The notes: generated by a model not told the origin, from the sequence alone. A stretch of DNA of 64,000 bases from Exiguobacterium sibiricum 7-3 (GCF_000620865.1 NZ_KK211190.1:2832914-2896913); one strand, 5' to 3'. Shown: positions 47,160 to 55,982, numbered from the stretch's first letter. Numbers and translations are program-made.

Positions 47160-48347
47160 ATGACTGGTTTTCTGAACCGTCATGCGGTAATTTTGATTTT
47201 TCCGGTTCTCGATATTTTATTGAACATTGTCAACTATGCCTATCACTTGTTGTTAGCCCGTCAATTATCGAGTGTCGACTATGGATTTTTAAACGGTTAT
47301 CTCGCTTTACTTGGTCTGCTCCTTATCATCGGAAGTGCTTTGCAGTGGACGGTCACACGCGATCTCAGTCAGCATTTAACGAATCATTATCGTGTTTTAC
47401 GAAACCGGTTGCTGGCTGTCGTTGGAGCCATTTTACTTATCTTACTGTATGTCTTACCTATCCTTCTACCTTTTACCAGAATAAACCTTCTTCTTGTTGT
47501 GCTTACAGTCTTCTTCCATATATTATTATCTTTCAGGCGTGGTGTCATTCAAGCGCAAGAACGTTTTTACGCCCTGAACCTTTCTTATTATGTTGAATCA
47601 TTAACAAAAGTAATCGCCACCTGGCTCTTGCTTCAGTATACGAACGTGACACTTGCCTTAGCCTTTATCTTGATCGGGATGCTAATGGCTTATCTTGTCA
47701 GCCTGCTTCAGACACCGTTCCCAGAGAGTACCGGTCCAACCCGATGGCACGGTCTGACGCATATGATTCATACCCAGGTCGTCATGACCCTCTTCTTTAC
47801 ACTCGACAGCCTGCTCGTGACACGGTTTTTCCCGACCTTTGCCGGCGACTATTCCGTCGCCTTGCGGTTCGGTCAGTTATTGTTGTTTGTCGCCCTCTCC
47901 TTATCGCAGCTTCTTTTGCCGCGTCTCAGCAGCCTTAATCACCAACAGTCCTTTCACATCTGGGAACGTAAGTTGTACGTGTTTCTATTGAGTGGTCTTG
48001 CCTGTGCCATCATCTTTTACGTCACGGTTGTCCCGTACCTTATTCCCTTATTATTCGGAGCCGGTTATGACTTAGCCGGACAATATGTCAAATACATGGT
48101 GCTCGTCTACGCCGGGATCACGCTGATCCAGTACGAAGCACTTGTCCAATTTTCGCTACACCGGACAAGCTATCTGAAGTGGTTTTGGGGGATTCTCGTC
48201 TTGTTGGTCCTCTCTCTCTTGTTCGTCCGCCAAACGGTTGAAATTTGGTTGACCGGACAAGCGGTCGTCTTGTTAGGAAGTGCCTTTGTCCTGAGATTCA
48301 TTTTGCCGAAACAGCGATTGATTGCGAAAAAGGAGGAACGATTATGA
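47160..48347 (+). CDS. Polysaccharide flippase (Wzx/MOP-like)
   Basis: 395-residue membrane protein with 11-12 hydrophobic helices, of the oligosaccharide-flippase type. NYAYHLLLARQLSSVDYGFLNGYLALLGLL at the N-terminus is a classic Wzx opening. It would move lipid-linked repeat units across the membrane. The ATG at 47160 follows GGGAGG by 7 bases; the earlier TTG/ATG codons at 47142-47145 lie before that site. Its stop overlaps the next start as ATGA. Confidence 0.85.
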   Translation: MTGFLNRHAVILIFPVLDILLNIVNYAYHLLLARQLSSVDYGFLNGYLALLGLLLIIGSALQWTVTRDLSQHLTNHYRVLRNRLLAVVGAILLILLYVLPILLPFTRINLLLVVLTVFFHILLSFRRGVIQAQERFYALNLSYYVESLTKVIATWLLLQYTNVTLALAFILIGMLMAYLVSLLQTPFPESTGPTRWHGLTHMIHTQVVMTLFFTLDSLLVTRFFPTFAGDYSVALRFGQLLLFVALSLSQLLLPRLSSLNHQQSFHIWERKLYVFLLSGLACAIIFYVTVVPYLIPLLFGAGYDLAGQYVKYMVLVYAGITLIQYEALVQFSLHRTSYLKWFWGILVLLVLSLLFVRQTVEIWLTGQAVVLLGSAFVLRFILPKQRLIAKKEERL

Positions 48348-49483
48348 AACCCCATCTCTTATTTTTATCGTGGCGTGACATCAAACACCCGAAGGCCGGT
48401 GGTGCCGAGGTCTTTACACACGAAATGCTTCGCCGTGTCACGGATGACTATACAATCACGCACATTTCCCCCGCCTTTGAGGGGGGGCATGACGTCGAGT
48501 TTTTGGACGGCGTCACGTATGTCCGCCACGGTACACTCGCAACCGTCATTCCCTATGCGGCTTCTTACTATTACAAACACGCTTCATCGATCGATCTCGT
48601 CGTCGATCAGGTCAACACCCATCAGTTCTTCACGCCGTTTTACGTCCCGCGCGCCAAGCGTGCTTTGTTCATTCATCAGTTCACGCGTGAAATCTGGCAG
48701 ATCAATGTCAAGCGCCCTTACGCCTGGCTCGGCGAACAGACCGAGACGCCCCGGCTTCAGCTGTACCGCAATGGCCGCGCCTTGACGGTCAGTCAGTCGA
48801 CGGCGGACGACTTGCGCTCCATCGGCTTTTCCAAACAACAGATCACGATTCTTCCCGAAGGACTCGATTTTGTTCCTTGGAAAGAAGACGTCTGGCAGCC
48901 CAAAGAGCCGGTCCCGACCTTTTTATACGTCGGACGGATGTCTGCTTATAAAGGAATCGACGATGCCATTCAGGCTTTCGTCATCCTAAAACAAGAATTT
49001 CCGACAGCGAAGTTTTGGGTCATCGGCAAAAAAGATGAGCGCTATATCCAACAGCAGCTGGACCCGCTTGTCCCGGAAGAGATTCGGGGAGATATTACGT
49101 ACTTCGGCTTTGTCAGCGCAGAAGAAAAACTCGAACGGATGAGTCGGGCGACCGCCCTCCTCTTCCCTTCCAAACGCGAAGGCTGGGGATTGACGGTCAG
49201 CGAAGCGGCGGCTGTCGGCACACCGACGATTGTCTATGACGCCCCCGGTTTACGAGATGCCGTCCAGTACGGGATGGCGGGTTATATGACCGTCGCCCAG
49301 TCGCCCGGTGCGCTCGCTTCCGAAATGCGTTCCTGCATTCAAGACACCGAACAATACGACACGATTCGTTATGCCGCCTATCGTTTCGCTCAGACACTGC
49401 ACTGGGATAACACCGGTCAACACTTTCGAAACTGGCTTCAGAACGAACTTCCACTACCTGATGTGAAGGAGGAGTATGTATGA
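48344..49483 (+). CDS. Family-4 (GT-B) glycosyltransferase
   Basis: 379-residue cytosolic retaining glycosyltransferase. The acceptor domain begins SWRDIKHPKAGGAEVFTHEM; the donor domain has FLYVGRMSAYKGIDDAIQAF and the E-x7-E motif in FPSKREGWGLTVSEAAAVGTP. Resembles mannosyl- or glucosyl-transferases of capsule loci; with manC and manA in the cluster a GDP-mannose donor is a fair guess. AGGAGG precedes the ATG. It is coupled by ATGA overlaps to both neighbours. Confidence 0.88.
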   Translation: MKPHLLFLSWRDIKHPKAGGAEVFTHEMLRRVTDDYTITHISPAFEGGHDVEFLDGVTYVRHGTLATVIPYAASYYYKHASSIDLVVDQVNTHQFFTPFYVPRAKRALFIHQFTREIWQINVKRPYAWLGEQTETPRLQLYRNGRALTVSQSTADDLRSIGFSKQQITILPEGLDFVPWKEDVWQPKEPVPTFLYVGRMSAYKGIDDAIQAFVILKQEFPTAKFWVIGKKDERYIQQQLDPLVPEEIRGDITYFGFVSAEEKLERMSRATALLFPSKREGWGLTVSEAAAVGTPTIVYDAPGLRDAVQYGMAGYMTVAQSPGALASEMRSCIQDTEQYDTIRYAAYRFAQTLHWDNTGQHFRNWLQNELPLPDVKEEYV

Positions 49484-50346
49484 TTGGAATCGCGATGTCG
49501 ACGTATCAAAATGAAGCCATTATCGGGGAAACGATTCGTTCTCTCCAAGCCCAAGCTTCACCTTTTCGTTGTATCATTGCCGACGACGGCTCGACTGATC
49601 AGACGGTCCAAATGATTCAGCAGTTGACACAACACGATGAACGCTTTGAGGTCATTGCTCTGCCGCATGGTGAACGTGGGATTGCAAGAAAGACAGCCAT
49701 CGATCGTCTAAAAGCACTCGACGTCGAGTATCTGTACATCATCGATTCGGATATGGTGCTTTCGGATGATCTGCTGAAGAGTTGCCTGTTGTACCTCGAA
49801 GCCCACCCGGATATTGGAGCACTTGTCATCCCGGAACAGGCATACAGCGACCATTCGAATTTTTTTAGTCAAGTCAAAGTGTTCGAACGGAACTTGTTTA
49901 ATATTCCGACCGATCAGCTTGATGCCAATTCGATTGAAGCCGCTCGTTTTTGGCGGCTCGACGCCTATGTAACTTCAGGTGAAATTGATCCGACGCAAAT
50001 CAGTTTCGAGGAAACCCAACCAACCATCCGTTACCTGGAGCAAGGAGGACAAATCCGGCGGGCGACCTTCACCTTTGTCCGGCATAATGAAAAACAGGTC
50101 GAGCTTAGCGACCTGCTTCAAAAAAAACGCTATTATTTTGAAGTCATGCCGACAACGCTTCAAAACGAAGAAAGCGGACTGGCAAAGGCATTGCAACGAT
50201 GGTACTTTTTCCGGCCTGTTTTATATCACAAAACGAATCTCAAAAAATACGTTCGCCATCCGCTTCTTGCAGCTGGTGTCATCTACATGTATATCCGCCT
50301 CAGCTTCATCGGGGTCGAATCGCTTGTCTTCAAACGTGTTTCATGA
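49480..50346 (+). CDS. Family-2 glycosyltransferase
   Basis: 288-residue inverting GT-A enzyme: AMSTYQNEAIIGETIRSL at the N-terminus, IIADDGSTDQT, and IIDSDMVLSDD with the metal DxD. A hydrophobic segment near the C-terminus (HPLLAAGVIYMYIRLSFIGVE) may fix it to the membrane. Start overlaps the preceding stop as ATGA. Its 3' end overlaps the convergent receiver-like gene by 17 bases with no terminator between. Confidence 0.87.
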   Translation: MIGIAMSTYQNEAIIGETIRSLQAQASPFRCIIADDGSTDQTVQMIQQLTQHDERFEVIALPHGERGIARKTAIDRLKALDVEYLYIIDSDMVLSDDLLKSCLLYLEAHPDIGALVIPEQAYSDHSNFFSQVKVFERNLFNIPTDQLDANSIEAARFWRLDAYVTSGEIDPTQISFEETQPTIRYLEQGGQIRRATFTFVRHNEKQVELSDLLQKKRYYFEVMPTTLQNEESGLAKALQRWYFFRPVLYHKTNLKKYVRHPLLAAGVIYMYIRLSFIGVESLVFKRVS

Positions 50347-50941
50347 CCGTTCCATTCATGGCTTGATACAAGATATAGGTTCCGAATTGCGTCGGAAATT
50401 CAAAGCGGTGTAAACCGTTCATTTCATCATCCGGCGCTTCTTGATTCGGAATCTCCAGTGCACGGCGACCCACAATCGTCCCATCTTCAAAAAATAAGCA
50501 ATACGGCCGATTGGCATTGGTTAAAATCCCGTTAAACATGACACCAATATTTTTCTTCCGGTGTTTCGTCTCAACGACTTCTGCTCCGATTTTCTCCATG
50601 ATGCGGAGAATCGTTTCATCAATTTTTAATGGTTTTGTCATCAAACGACTGATGTTTCCGGAATTGACGGCGGCAAGTAACGTATGCAATTGCATATAAT
50701 CCGTCAGTACAATCTGTTTCGTTAACGGGTACAGTCGCGTGACCTTTTTCAGCAGTTCGACACCGTCGAGTTGTGGCAACCGCAATTCTGTCACGATGAC
50801 ATCAACATCCTGTACTTCGAGCAAGGACAAGGCCTCTTCTGCCGATCCCGCTTCTAGCACCTCCTGCTCTCGTTCGAGTAACTTCCGTTGCAAAATCTTT
50901 CTTGTCGGCTCATGTGCATCAACTAATAAGTATAGTGCCAT
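50330..50941 (-). CDS. Receiver-domain protein with Glu at the phosphorylation site
   Basis: 203 residues. Residues 1-118 are a response-regulator receiver: LLVDAHEPTRKILQRKL, VIVTELRLPQLDG, IVLTDY and LMTKPLKI. The conserved phosphate-accepting Asp is Glu52 (TELRLP), while Thr80 and Lys103 are kept, and only one acidic residue (Asp8) remains in the pocket. A Glu here can mimic the phosphorylated state. Residues 125-203 form a small domain (IGVMFNGILTNANRPYCLFF...) not recognised and not a known DNA-binding domain. GGAGG precedes the ATG at 50941. It sits inside the polysaccharide cluster, 32 bases divergent from manC, and may control the cluster by protein contact. Confidence 0.78.
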   Translation of the reverse strand: MALYLLVDAHEPTRKILQRKLLEREQEVLEAGSAEEALSLLEVQDVDVIVTELRLPQLDGVELLKKVTRLYPLTKQIVLTDYMQLHTLLAAVNSGNISRLMTKPLKIDETILRIMEKIGAEVVETKHRKKNIGVMFNGILTNANRPYCLFFEDGTIVGRRALEIPNQEAPDDEMNGLHRFEFPTQFGTYILYQAMNGTVMKHV

Positions 50942-50973
50942 CTTTAAAACCTCCAGTTCAGAAAGGGTGTTGG

Positions 50974-52308
50974 ATGATGTATATTCTCTTATTATCAGGT
51001 GGATCCGGAAAACGACTTTGGCCGCTATCAAATGATTTGAACTCCAAACAGTTCCTGCGCATTCTTGAAGATGCGGATGGACACAAACAATCAATGATGG
51101 AACGGGTGTTTCAACAGTTAGAAGCGAGCGGTTTGGCGGACCGGACCGTCATCACGACGACGGAAGCCCAACTCGATGCGATTGAACATCAACTCGGCAC
51201 CAAGGTGTCCGTCATCCATGAACCGTCTCGGCGGGATACGTTCCCGGCCATCATGCTCGCAACGAGTTATCTGGCAGAACGGATTGATCCAACGGAAACG
51301 ATCATCGTCATGCCGGTTGATCCTTACGTCGACGCTTCTTTTTTCCAACGGTTTTCCGCGCTCGACGAGGCCGTCCAGGCTCACCCTGACGCGCTTCATT
51401 TAATGGGAGTCGAACCGCTTCATCCAACTTCTAAATACGGCTATATCATTCCTGAATCGACAAGCACGATGTCTCCGGTTCAACAATTTCGTGAAAAACC
51501 CTCCCTGGAGACTGCAGTCGAGTTGATTGATCAAGGGGCGTTGTGGAATTGCGGTGTCTTCGCCTGCCGGCTCGACTTCTTGACGGAACGCCTGAACGAG
51601 CAACAGGTGCCTGTGACGTATCAGGCATTGCGAACGGCGTATGATTCGCTTGAGAAAACATCGTTTGATTATGCCGTCGTCGAGAAAACAACCCACCTGT
51701 TCGTTCATCGGTATGATGGATACTGGAAAGATCTCGGGACGTGGAATACCCTGACGGAAGAAATGCCAAGTTCCATTCATGGAAATGCGCGGTTGATCCA
51801 TTCCACCAATACGCATATCGTCAATGAATTACAAGTCCCTGTCCTCGGAATCGGCTTGACCGATTTAATCGTTTCGGTCAGTCCCGATGGTGTGCTCGTT
51901 TCGTCAAAAGAGGAAACACCTCACCTTAAAGAATATCTTGTCGATCAAGAGCTTCCCCCGCAATTTGAATGGAAACGCTGGGGATATGCGACGATTCTTC
52001 ATCAACAACAATTGGAAGACGGACGGTATGCCGTGACACGCCGGCTGCATATCCAAGCTGACCATCAGATCAGTCATCACTACCATGCTCAGACAGACTC
52101 GACGTGGAGCATTCTCCAGGGACAAGCCGAAGCGATCATCGACGGGAAACATCAATTGCTTGGTCCCACTTCCGTCGTCCACATTCCACGCGAGATACCG
52201 CATACATTAAAGACATTGAGTGACTTGATTATGATTGAAATCAAATACTCCATCGACTGGACGGAGGAAGACAACTACCCGTTTCCGATTTCACTCGGTT
52301 CGAATTAA
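50974..52308 (+). CDS. manC: Mannose-1-phosphate guanylyltransferase with C-terminal cupin
   Basis: Makes GDP-mannose from mannose 1-phosphate and GTP; 444 residues. The nucleotidyltransferase domain opens LLSGGSGKRLWPLSN and carries VEKTTHLFVHRYDGYWKDLGTW. The C-terminal 110 residues are a cupin of the type-II mannose-6-phosphate isomerase type (RRLHIQADHQISHHYH, VVHIPREIPHTL). Bifunctional ManC/AlgA enzymes are usually about 470 residues, so this is slightly short, and a separate manA follows. GAAAGGG precedes two adjacent ATG codons (50974, 50977). Confidence 0.9.
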   Translation: MMYILLLSGGSGKRLWPLSNDLNSKQFLRILEDADGHKQSMMERVFQQLEASGLADRTVITTTEAQLDAIEHQLGTKVSVIHEPSRRDTFPAIMLATSYLAERIDPTETIIVMPVDPYVDASFFQRFSALDEAVQAHPDALHLMGVEPLHPTSKYGYIIPESTSTMSPVQQFREKPSLETAVELIDQGALWNCGVFACRLDFLTERLNEQQVPVTYQALRTAYDSLEKTSFDYAVVEKTTHLFVHRYDGYWKDLGTWNTLTEEMPSSIHGNARLIHSTNTHIVNELQVPVLGIGLTDLIVSVSPDGVLVSSKEETPHLKEYLVDQELPPQFEWKRWGYATILHQQQLEDGRYAVTRRLHIQADHQISHHYHAQTDSTWSILQGQAEAIIDGKHQLLGPTSVVHIPREIPHTLKTLSDLIMIEIKYSIDWTEEDNYPFPISLGSN

Positions 52309-52312
52309 TGGC

Positions 52313-52344
52313 GGCACGTATCGCAAAGGCGATACGTGCCTTTA
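52313..52344. terminator. Terminator between manC and manA
   Basis: Perfect 12-base stem GGCACGTATCGC/GCGATACGTGCC with a 4-base loop; short T-run on the plus side. Convergent genes share it. Confidence 0.8.
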
Positions 52345-53301
52345 ACTTGGAAAGACTTCACTCGTCACGCACTCCAGCCGCCCGGAGATCCGGTATTCCC
52401 CTGCCGAACAGGGAATGAAGTACTGATCCCCTTTTTGTAACAGGCGTTGTTCGGAACCATCAGCTGCATGCACTTCACCTTGACCTGATACGACGGTCAG
52501 CAGTCGAAACGTCGGACTGTCGGATAAGCAGTACTCCGCCCCGTTGATATCGTGATGGACGACCGTGAAGAAGGGGACTTCCAGTAACGTCGTTTTCGTC
52601 CCGGAAGTCGTCATCTCCCGAATCGGTCGGATTGTCAACGGTTCATCCGGAATCGTCGTAACGGCGATTGCTTTTTCGAGATGCAGCTCACGGCGGTTTC
52701 CATCAGCGTCGAGACGGTCATAATCATACAGTCGATACGTCCGGTCACTCATTTGTTGAATTTCAAGCAACACGATTCCCGGACCAAGAGCATGAATCGT
52801 TCCACTCGGAATGTAAATGAAATCCCCTTTTTGGACAGATTGATGACGAAGGCAGACATCCCACTCTTTCCGCTCCGCACACGTCACGAGTTCTTCGCGA
52901 CAAGACAGATGGTGACCAACAATGACCTCCGCCCCTTCCTCCGCCTCAAGGATATACCAACATTCATTTTTCCCATACGGTTCGCCTTCCAACCGTTTTG
53001 CATCTTCATCATTCGGATGGACTTGGACGGACAAATACGAGGAGGAATCGAGTAGCTTAACGTGTAAAGGAAAAGCCTCCAGTGCGTATGGACCAAATAA
53101 ACTTGTCCGATGAGTCTGCCACAATTGATCTAGTGTCTGTCCTTGATAAGGACCGTCCGCTAAAGGAGTTTGTCCGCTCGGATGTGCCGAAACCGTCCAG
53201 CATTCTCCGATTGATCCTGCCGGTAAATCGAAATGAAACAACTCTTCAAGACGACGACCACCCCAAATCCGTTCTTTGAATACTGGCTCGATTTTATACA
53301 T
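52342..53301 (-). CDS. manA: Mannose-6-phosphate isomerase, class I
   Basis: Zinc enzyme interconverting fructose 6-phosphate and mannose 6-phosphate, supplying the manC pathway. 319 residues, Bacillus-type length. FKERIWGGRRLEELF opens the protein; zinc ligands lie in VQVHPNDEDA and ILEAEEGAEVIVGH, and YIPSGTIHALG is the catalytic loop. The start may be ATG 53301 or GTG 53307; AAGGAG is 6 bases before the GTG and 12 before the ATG. A good promoter lies upstream. Confidence 0.92.
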   Translation of the reverse strand: MYKIEPVFKERIWGGRRLEELFHFDLPAGSIGECWTVSAHPSGQTPLADGPYQGQTLDQLWQTHRTSLFGPYALEAFPLHVKLLDSSSYLSVQVHPNDEDAKRLEGEPYGKNECWYILEAEEGAEVIVGHHLSCREELVTCAERKEWDVCLRHQSVQKGDFIYIPSGTIHALGPGIVLLEIQQMSDRTYRLYDYDRLDADGNRRELHLEKAIAVTTIPDEPLTIRPIREMTTSGTKTTLLEVPFFTVVHHDINGAEYCLSDSPTFRLLTVVSGQGEVHAADGSEQRLLQKGDQYFIPCSAGEYRISGRLECVTSEVFPS

Positions 53302-53368
53302 AGACACAGCGAACTCCTTGATTGAAAAAGGAGCAACGCCCACCTCCATTTCTTCAATTCGTTACCTT

Positions 53369-53396
53369 TATATACCCATTTATATACATTTATCAA
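53369..53396 (-). promoter_or_regulatory. Candidate promoter of manA
   Basis: On the minus strand TTGATA (53396-53391), 16-base spacer, TATATA (53374-53369), about 65 bases ahead of the manA start. Confidence 0.6.
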
Positions 53397-53418
53397 CAAA
53401 AGAATGGCACACCACGAC

Positions 53419-53451
53419 AAAAAAATCCCGCCTCGATGAAAGACGGGATTT
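53419..53451 (-). terminator. Terminator of the peroxiredoxin-like gene
   Basis: AAATCCCG/CGGGATTT stem followed by T7 on the minus strand, shortly after the stop at 53473. Confidence 0.85.
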
Positions 53452-53472
53452 CATTCTTGGTTCATGCGATTT

Positions 53473-54108
53473 TTACAACGCTTCGATGATCGTCAGCGGA
53501 TCTGTCCGTTTTGTATAATCAGCCGGGACGTCAGCAAATGAAACTTTTCCGGACGGCTGAATGATGAACGTTGCCGGTTTTGGCAACTGCCAGTCCTCAT
53601 TGCCGTTATGACCGGCAACGTCAAGACCGGACGCCTTGTACACGTCGATTAAATAGTCAGGCATACCGAACACAAGGTCGAATTGACGGGCGACGACGTT
53701 ATCGACATCACTCAACACTTGAAATGCCAGGTCATTTTTTTCCTGCGTCGAGAGCGAGTGATCCGGTGTTTCCGGACTGATCGCTACTATCGTCGCTCCT
53801 TTTGCTTCAATTTTTTCTACTTCCCGTTGGTAGGCCCGAAGCTCCAGATTACAATACGGGCACCAGCCGCCACGATAAAACGTTACGATGACCGGACCAT
53901 CTTGCAGCAGTTCCTCTAACGACACCGACTGACCGGATGCACTCGGCAACGTGAAGCGGGGTGCCTCATCTCCGACGCTCAATCCTTTGGCGCCGTCTGA
54001 TGCGGCTAACTCGTTTGTCGCTTGTGCCATCAATCGTTGTTTTTCCTGCGGCGCCTTTTGACGAAATTGTTCTTGATACGCTTGGATTTCTTCGAGCAAT
54101 GTAGACAT
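53473..54108 (-). CDS. Peroxiredoxin-like (AhpC/TSA family) protein
   Basis: 211-residue thioredoxin-fold protein. After a 45-residue helical N-terminus comes VGDEAPRFTLPSASG and VTFYRGGWCPYCNLELRAYQRE, where WCPYC gives a CxxC redox pair in place of the usual single peroxidatic Cys. IVAISPETPDHS and the late LPKPATFIIQPSG are family-typical. Probably a thiol peroxidase or disulfide reductase in the cytosol. GGGGGACA precedes the ATG. Confidence 0.86.
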   Translation of the reverse strand: MSTLLEEIQAYQEQFRQKAPQEKQRLMAQATNELAASDGAKGLSVGDEAPRFTLPSASGQSVSLEELLQDGPVIVTFYRGGWCPYCNLELRAYQREVEKIEAKGATIVAISPETPDHSLSTQEKNDLAFQVLSDVDNVVARQFDLVFGMPDYLIDVYKASGLDVAGHNGNEDWQLPKPATFIIQPSGKVSFADVPADYTKRTDPLTIIEAL

Positions 54109-54166
54109 GACGTGTCCCCCTTTATGTTTGTCTTACAGCATAGCAGGGACTTCCGCAATCTGTCCG

Positions 54167-55219
54167 TTATTTTGCTCCGTCTGATTTCTTGCGGAACTTT
54201 TTGATCAAGCCCATCAAACTTTCCGGTGTCAGTTCCAGTTTGTTCTCATAAGCGTATTTCGTCCCGTACCCGAGGGCGAGTGTCGCTGTCGAGGCAACCC
54301 CTGCACCGATGACAGCCCCGTATCCCGGGACCATCTTCGCCAGTTGCCGGAATGCCGTTTTGCCGGAATTGCCGACAATCGTCACGACCAACAGTTCTTT
54401 CGCACTTTCCTTCGAAAGATTCCGCTCATACAAGTTCGACAGCTTCAGCATCAGTCCGATTTGAATCGATGTTAACGGAATGATGTCGGCTCCCGGAAAC
54501 GGTACCGCTCCAATTGCTCCCGCTGCGGTCCCTGCTCCGACGATCCAATTGTTCGCGATTTTCCCCCGCAACGCCGGATCGATCTCGCGAACAAACAGAT
54601 TATCCTTGTTGAACTTTTTTAGGATATCGAGCACCTCACGCCGCAGACGGTCAATGTTCGTCCCGTCCATCGCGGAGACCGGTACGACTTTGGGTCCCGG
54701 CAATTTTGACTCAATATGCGACAGAATCGTCGTGAGGTCATTCGTCGCATCAATCTTCGTGACGACGATGACGATGTTTTTGTTGTGGGCATAAATCTTC
54801 TTGAAGTTTTTGGTCTCCGTTTCCGATAAGACGGTTCCGGCGGCGTTCAAGAAGTAGAGGATGACGTCCGCGCTCTGGTAAAACTTCCACGTCGTATCCG
54901 AGTTTAAGCTGTTTGCATCGTTCAATCCCGGTGTATCGACGAAAACGACCTTATCTTCCGGATGTTGCCGGATTTGATCGATCCGTGTCGTCTCCCCCGG
55001 CTTTGCACCAACGGTCGCGACTTCCCGACCAAGAATCGCATTCAGCGTCGAGGATTTACCCGCATTGACGTCCCCGATTAAGGCAACGGTCACTTCCTGT
55101 TCGAGTGACTGGTTAAAGTCGCGGCGTTCCGACTCAAACGATTGGTCAAACACTTCTTCGAGTTTTCGTTTTCGTTTCTGCTCATTGGTCTCAAGACCTT
55201 CTCCAAAAAAATCATCCAT
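54167..55219 (-). CDS. Era-like GTPase with C-terminal DUF697 membrane domain
   Basis: 350 residues. The GTPase domain has G1 GDVNAGKSS (49-57), G3 DTPG (95-98), G4 TKID and a G5 SAM; the G2 Thr is in GETTRID. The last 130 residues are hydrophobic, Gly/Ala-rich and match DUF697 (GAGTAAGAIGAVPFPGADIIPLTSIQIGLM), seen in YcjF- and FeoB-like GTPases. It probably sits at the membrane. A charged helix (KRKRKLEEVFDQSFESERR) precedes the G domain. Role unknown; stress or envelope functions are reported for relatives. GGAGGG precedes the ATG. Confidence 0.83.
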   Translation of the reverse strand: MDDFFGEGLETNEQKRKRKLEEVFDQSFESERRDFNQSLEQEVTVALIGDVNAGKSSTLNAILGREVATVGAKPGETTRIDQIRQHPEDKVVFVDTPGLNDANSLNSDTTWKFYQSADVILYFLNAAGTVLSETETKNFKKIYAHNKNIVIVVTKIDATNDLTTILSHIESKLPGPKVVPVSAMDGTNIDRLRREVLDILKKFNKDNLFVREIDPALRGKIANNWIVGAGTAAGAIGAVPFPGADIIPLTSIQIGLMLKLSNLYERNLSKESAKELLVVTIVGNSGKTAFRQLAKMVPGYGAVIGAGVASTATLALGYGTKYAYENKLELTPESLMGLIKKFRKKSDGAK

Positions 55220-55267
55220 CTTTATCCCTCCTGAAAATACCTGCTGTCGGTCTTTTCCCGTTCTCCA

Positions 55268-55316
55268 TTGAAATCATCCCCAAAAAGCAATACGATTAAT
55301 TATGGGTAATATTACC
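55268..55316 (+). promoter_or_regulatory. Candidate promoter and 12-bp palindrome ahead of the first lipoprotein
   Basis: TTGAAA (55268-55273), 17-base spacer, TACGAT (55291-55296). GGTAATATTACC (55305-55316) is a perfect palindrome at the expected transcription start, a good operator position, but I cannot name the regulator. Confidence 0.55.
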
Positions 55317-55339
55317 AAAAATGAAATGAGGCGTTTTTC

Positions 55340-55942
55340 ATGAAGAAATGGCTTTACATACCACTTGCGGCACTTGTCTTGACCGGCTGTAATCAAGAAC
55401 AGGCACAAGAATCCGTTCCAAAAAAAGCAGCATCGGCTGACTACACATCGAGTCTGACGATTTCTCCCGTCTCCATCACCGAAGGCGAAGAAAAATTTGC
55501 GGCGCTTGGCAATCAACAGATCGGCAGCGTCCAGTTAAAAGGAAAGCTGACGAAGACACACTGGCTCAAAGGGGTCGAATACCTGCCGAATAAAAAAGAG
55601 CGATCTCTCTTTACACTTGAGCTTGAACCCAAAAGCTATGACACACAAGTCCGCTTTGCCCAGTCTTTCTCCGACGATAAGATCCACCTTGGCATCGACG
55701 TTGATGACACGACAGTCCAAGGGGACCATACCTTTAAACAGCTTGATGATTACATGGTGCGTGGTGCTGATTTCCGCTCCGGTCCTTCTGCCGCTACCCC
55801 GTATAATCTGTTGATGGTTTATCACATGACAAAAAAGAACGGAATTCGCGGCTTTAATTTAAACGATGTCACCCGACCGGCTGACGTCCCGCTTAAAAAG
55901 GGTGAACGGATTTTCGGGATTGTCTTATCGAATCACAAGTAA
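55340..55942 (+). CDS. Lipoprotein of unknown function, paralogue A
   Basis: 200-residue predicted lipoprotein: MKKWLYIPLAALVLTGC gives a signal with the lipidated Cys at 17. The mature part holds EGEEKFAALGNQQIGSVQLKGKL and HWLKGVEYLPNKKERSLFTLEL, and ends LKKGERIFGIVL. The same blocks recur in the next gene, so the two are tandem paralogues. Fold looks mostly beta. No known family recognised. ATGAGGCG-type ribosome site upstream. Its own terminator separates it from its paralogue. Confidence 0.75.
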   Translation: MKKWLYIPLAALVLTGCNQEQAQESVPKKAASADYTSSLTISPVSITEGEEKFAALGNQQIGSVQLKGKLTKTHWLKGVEYLPNKKERSLFTLELEPKSYDTQVRFAQSFSDDKIHLGIDVDDTTVQGDHTFKQLDDYMVRGADFRSGPSAATPYNLLMVYHMTKKNGIRGFNLNDVTRPADVPLKKGERIFGIVLSNHK

Positions 55943-55951
55943 TGACATCCG

Positions 55952-55982
55952 CGTCTTGTCTTTCTCGACAAGACGTTTTTTG
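55952..55982 (+). terminator. Terminator between the paired lipoprotein genes
   Basis: CGTCTTGTC/GACAAGACG stem, 6-base loop, T6 tail. Confidence 0.88.
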
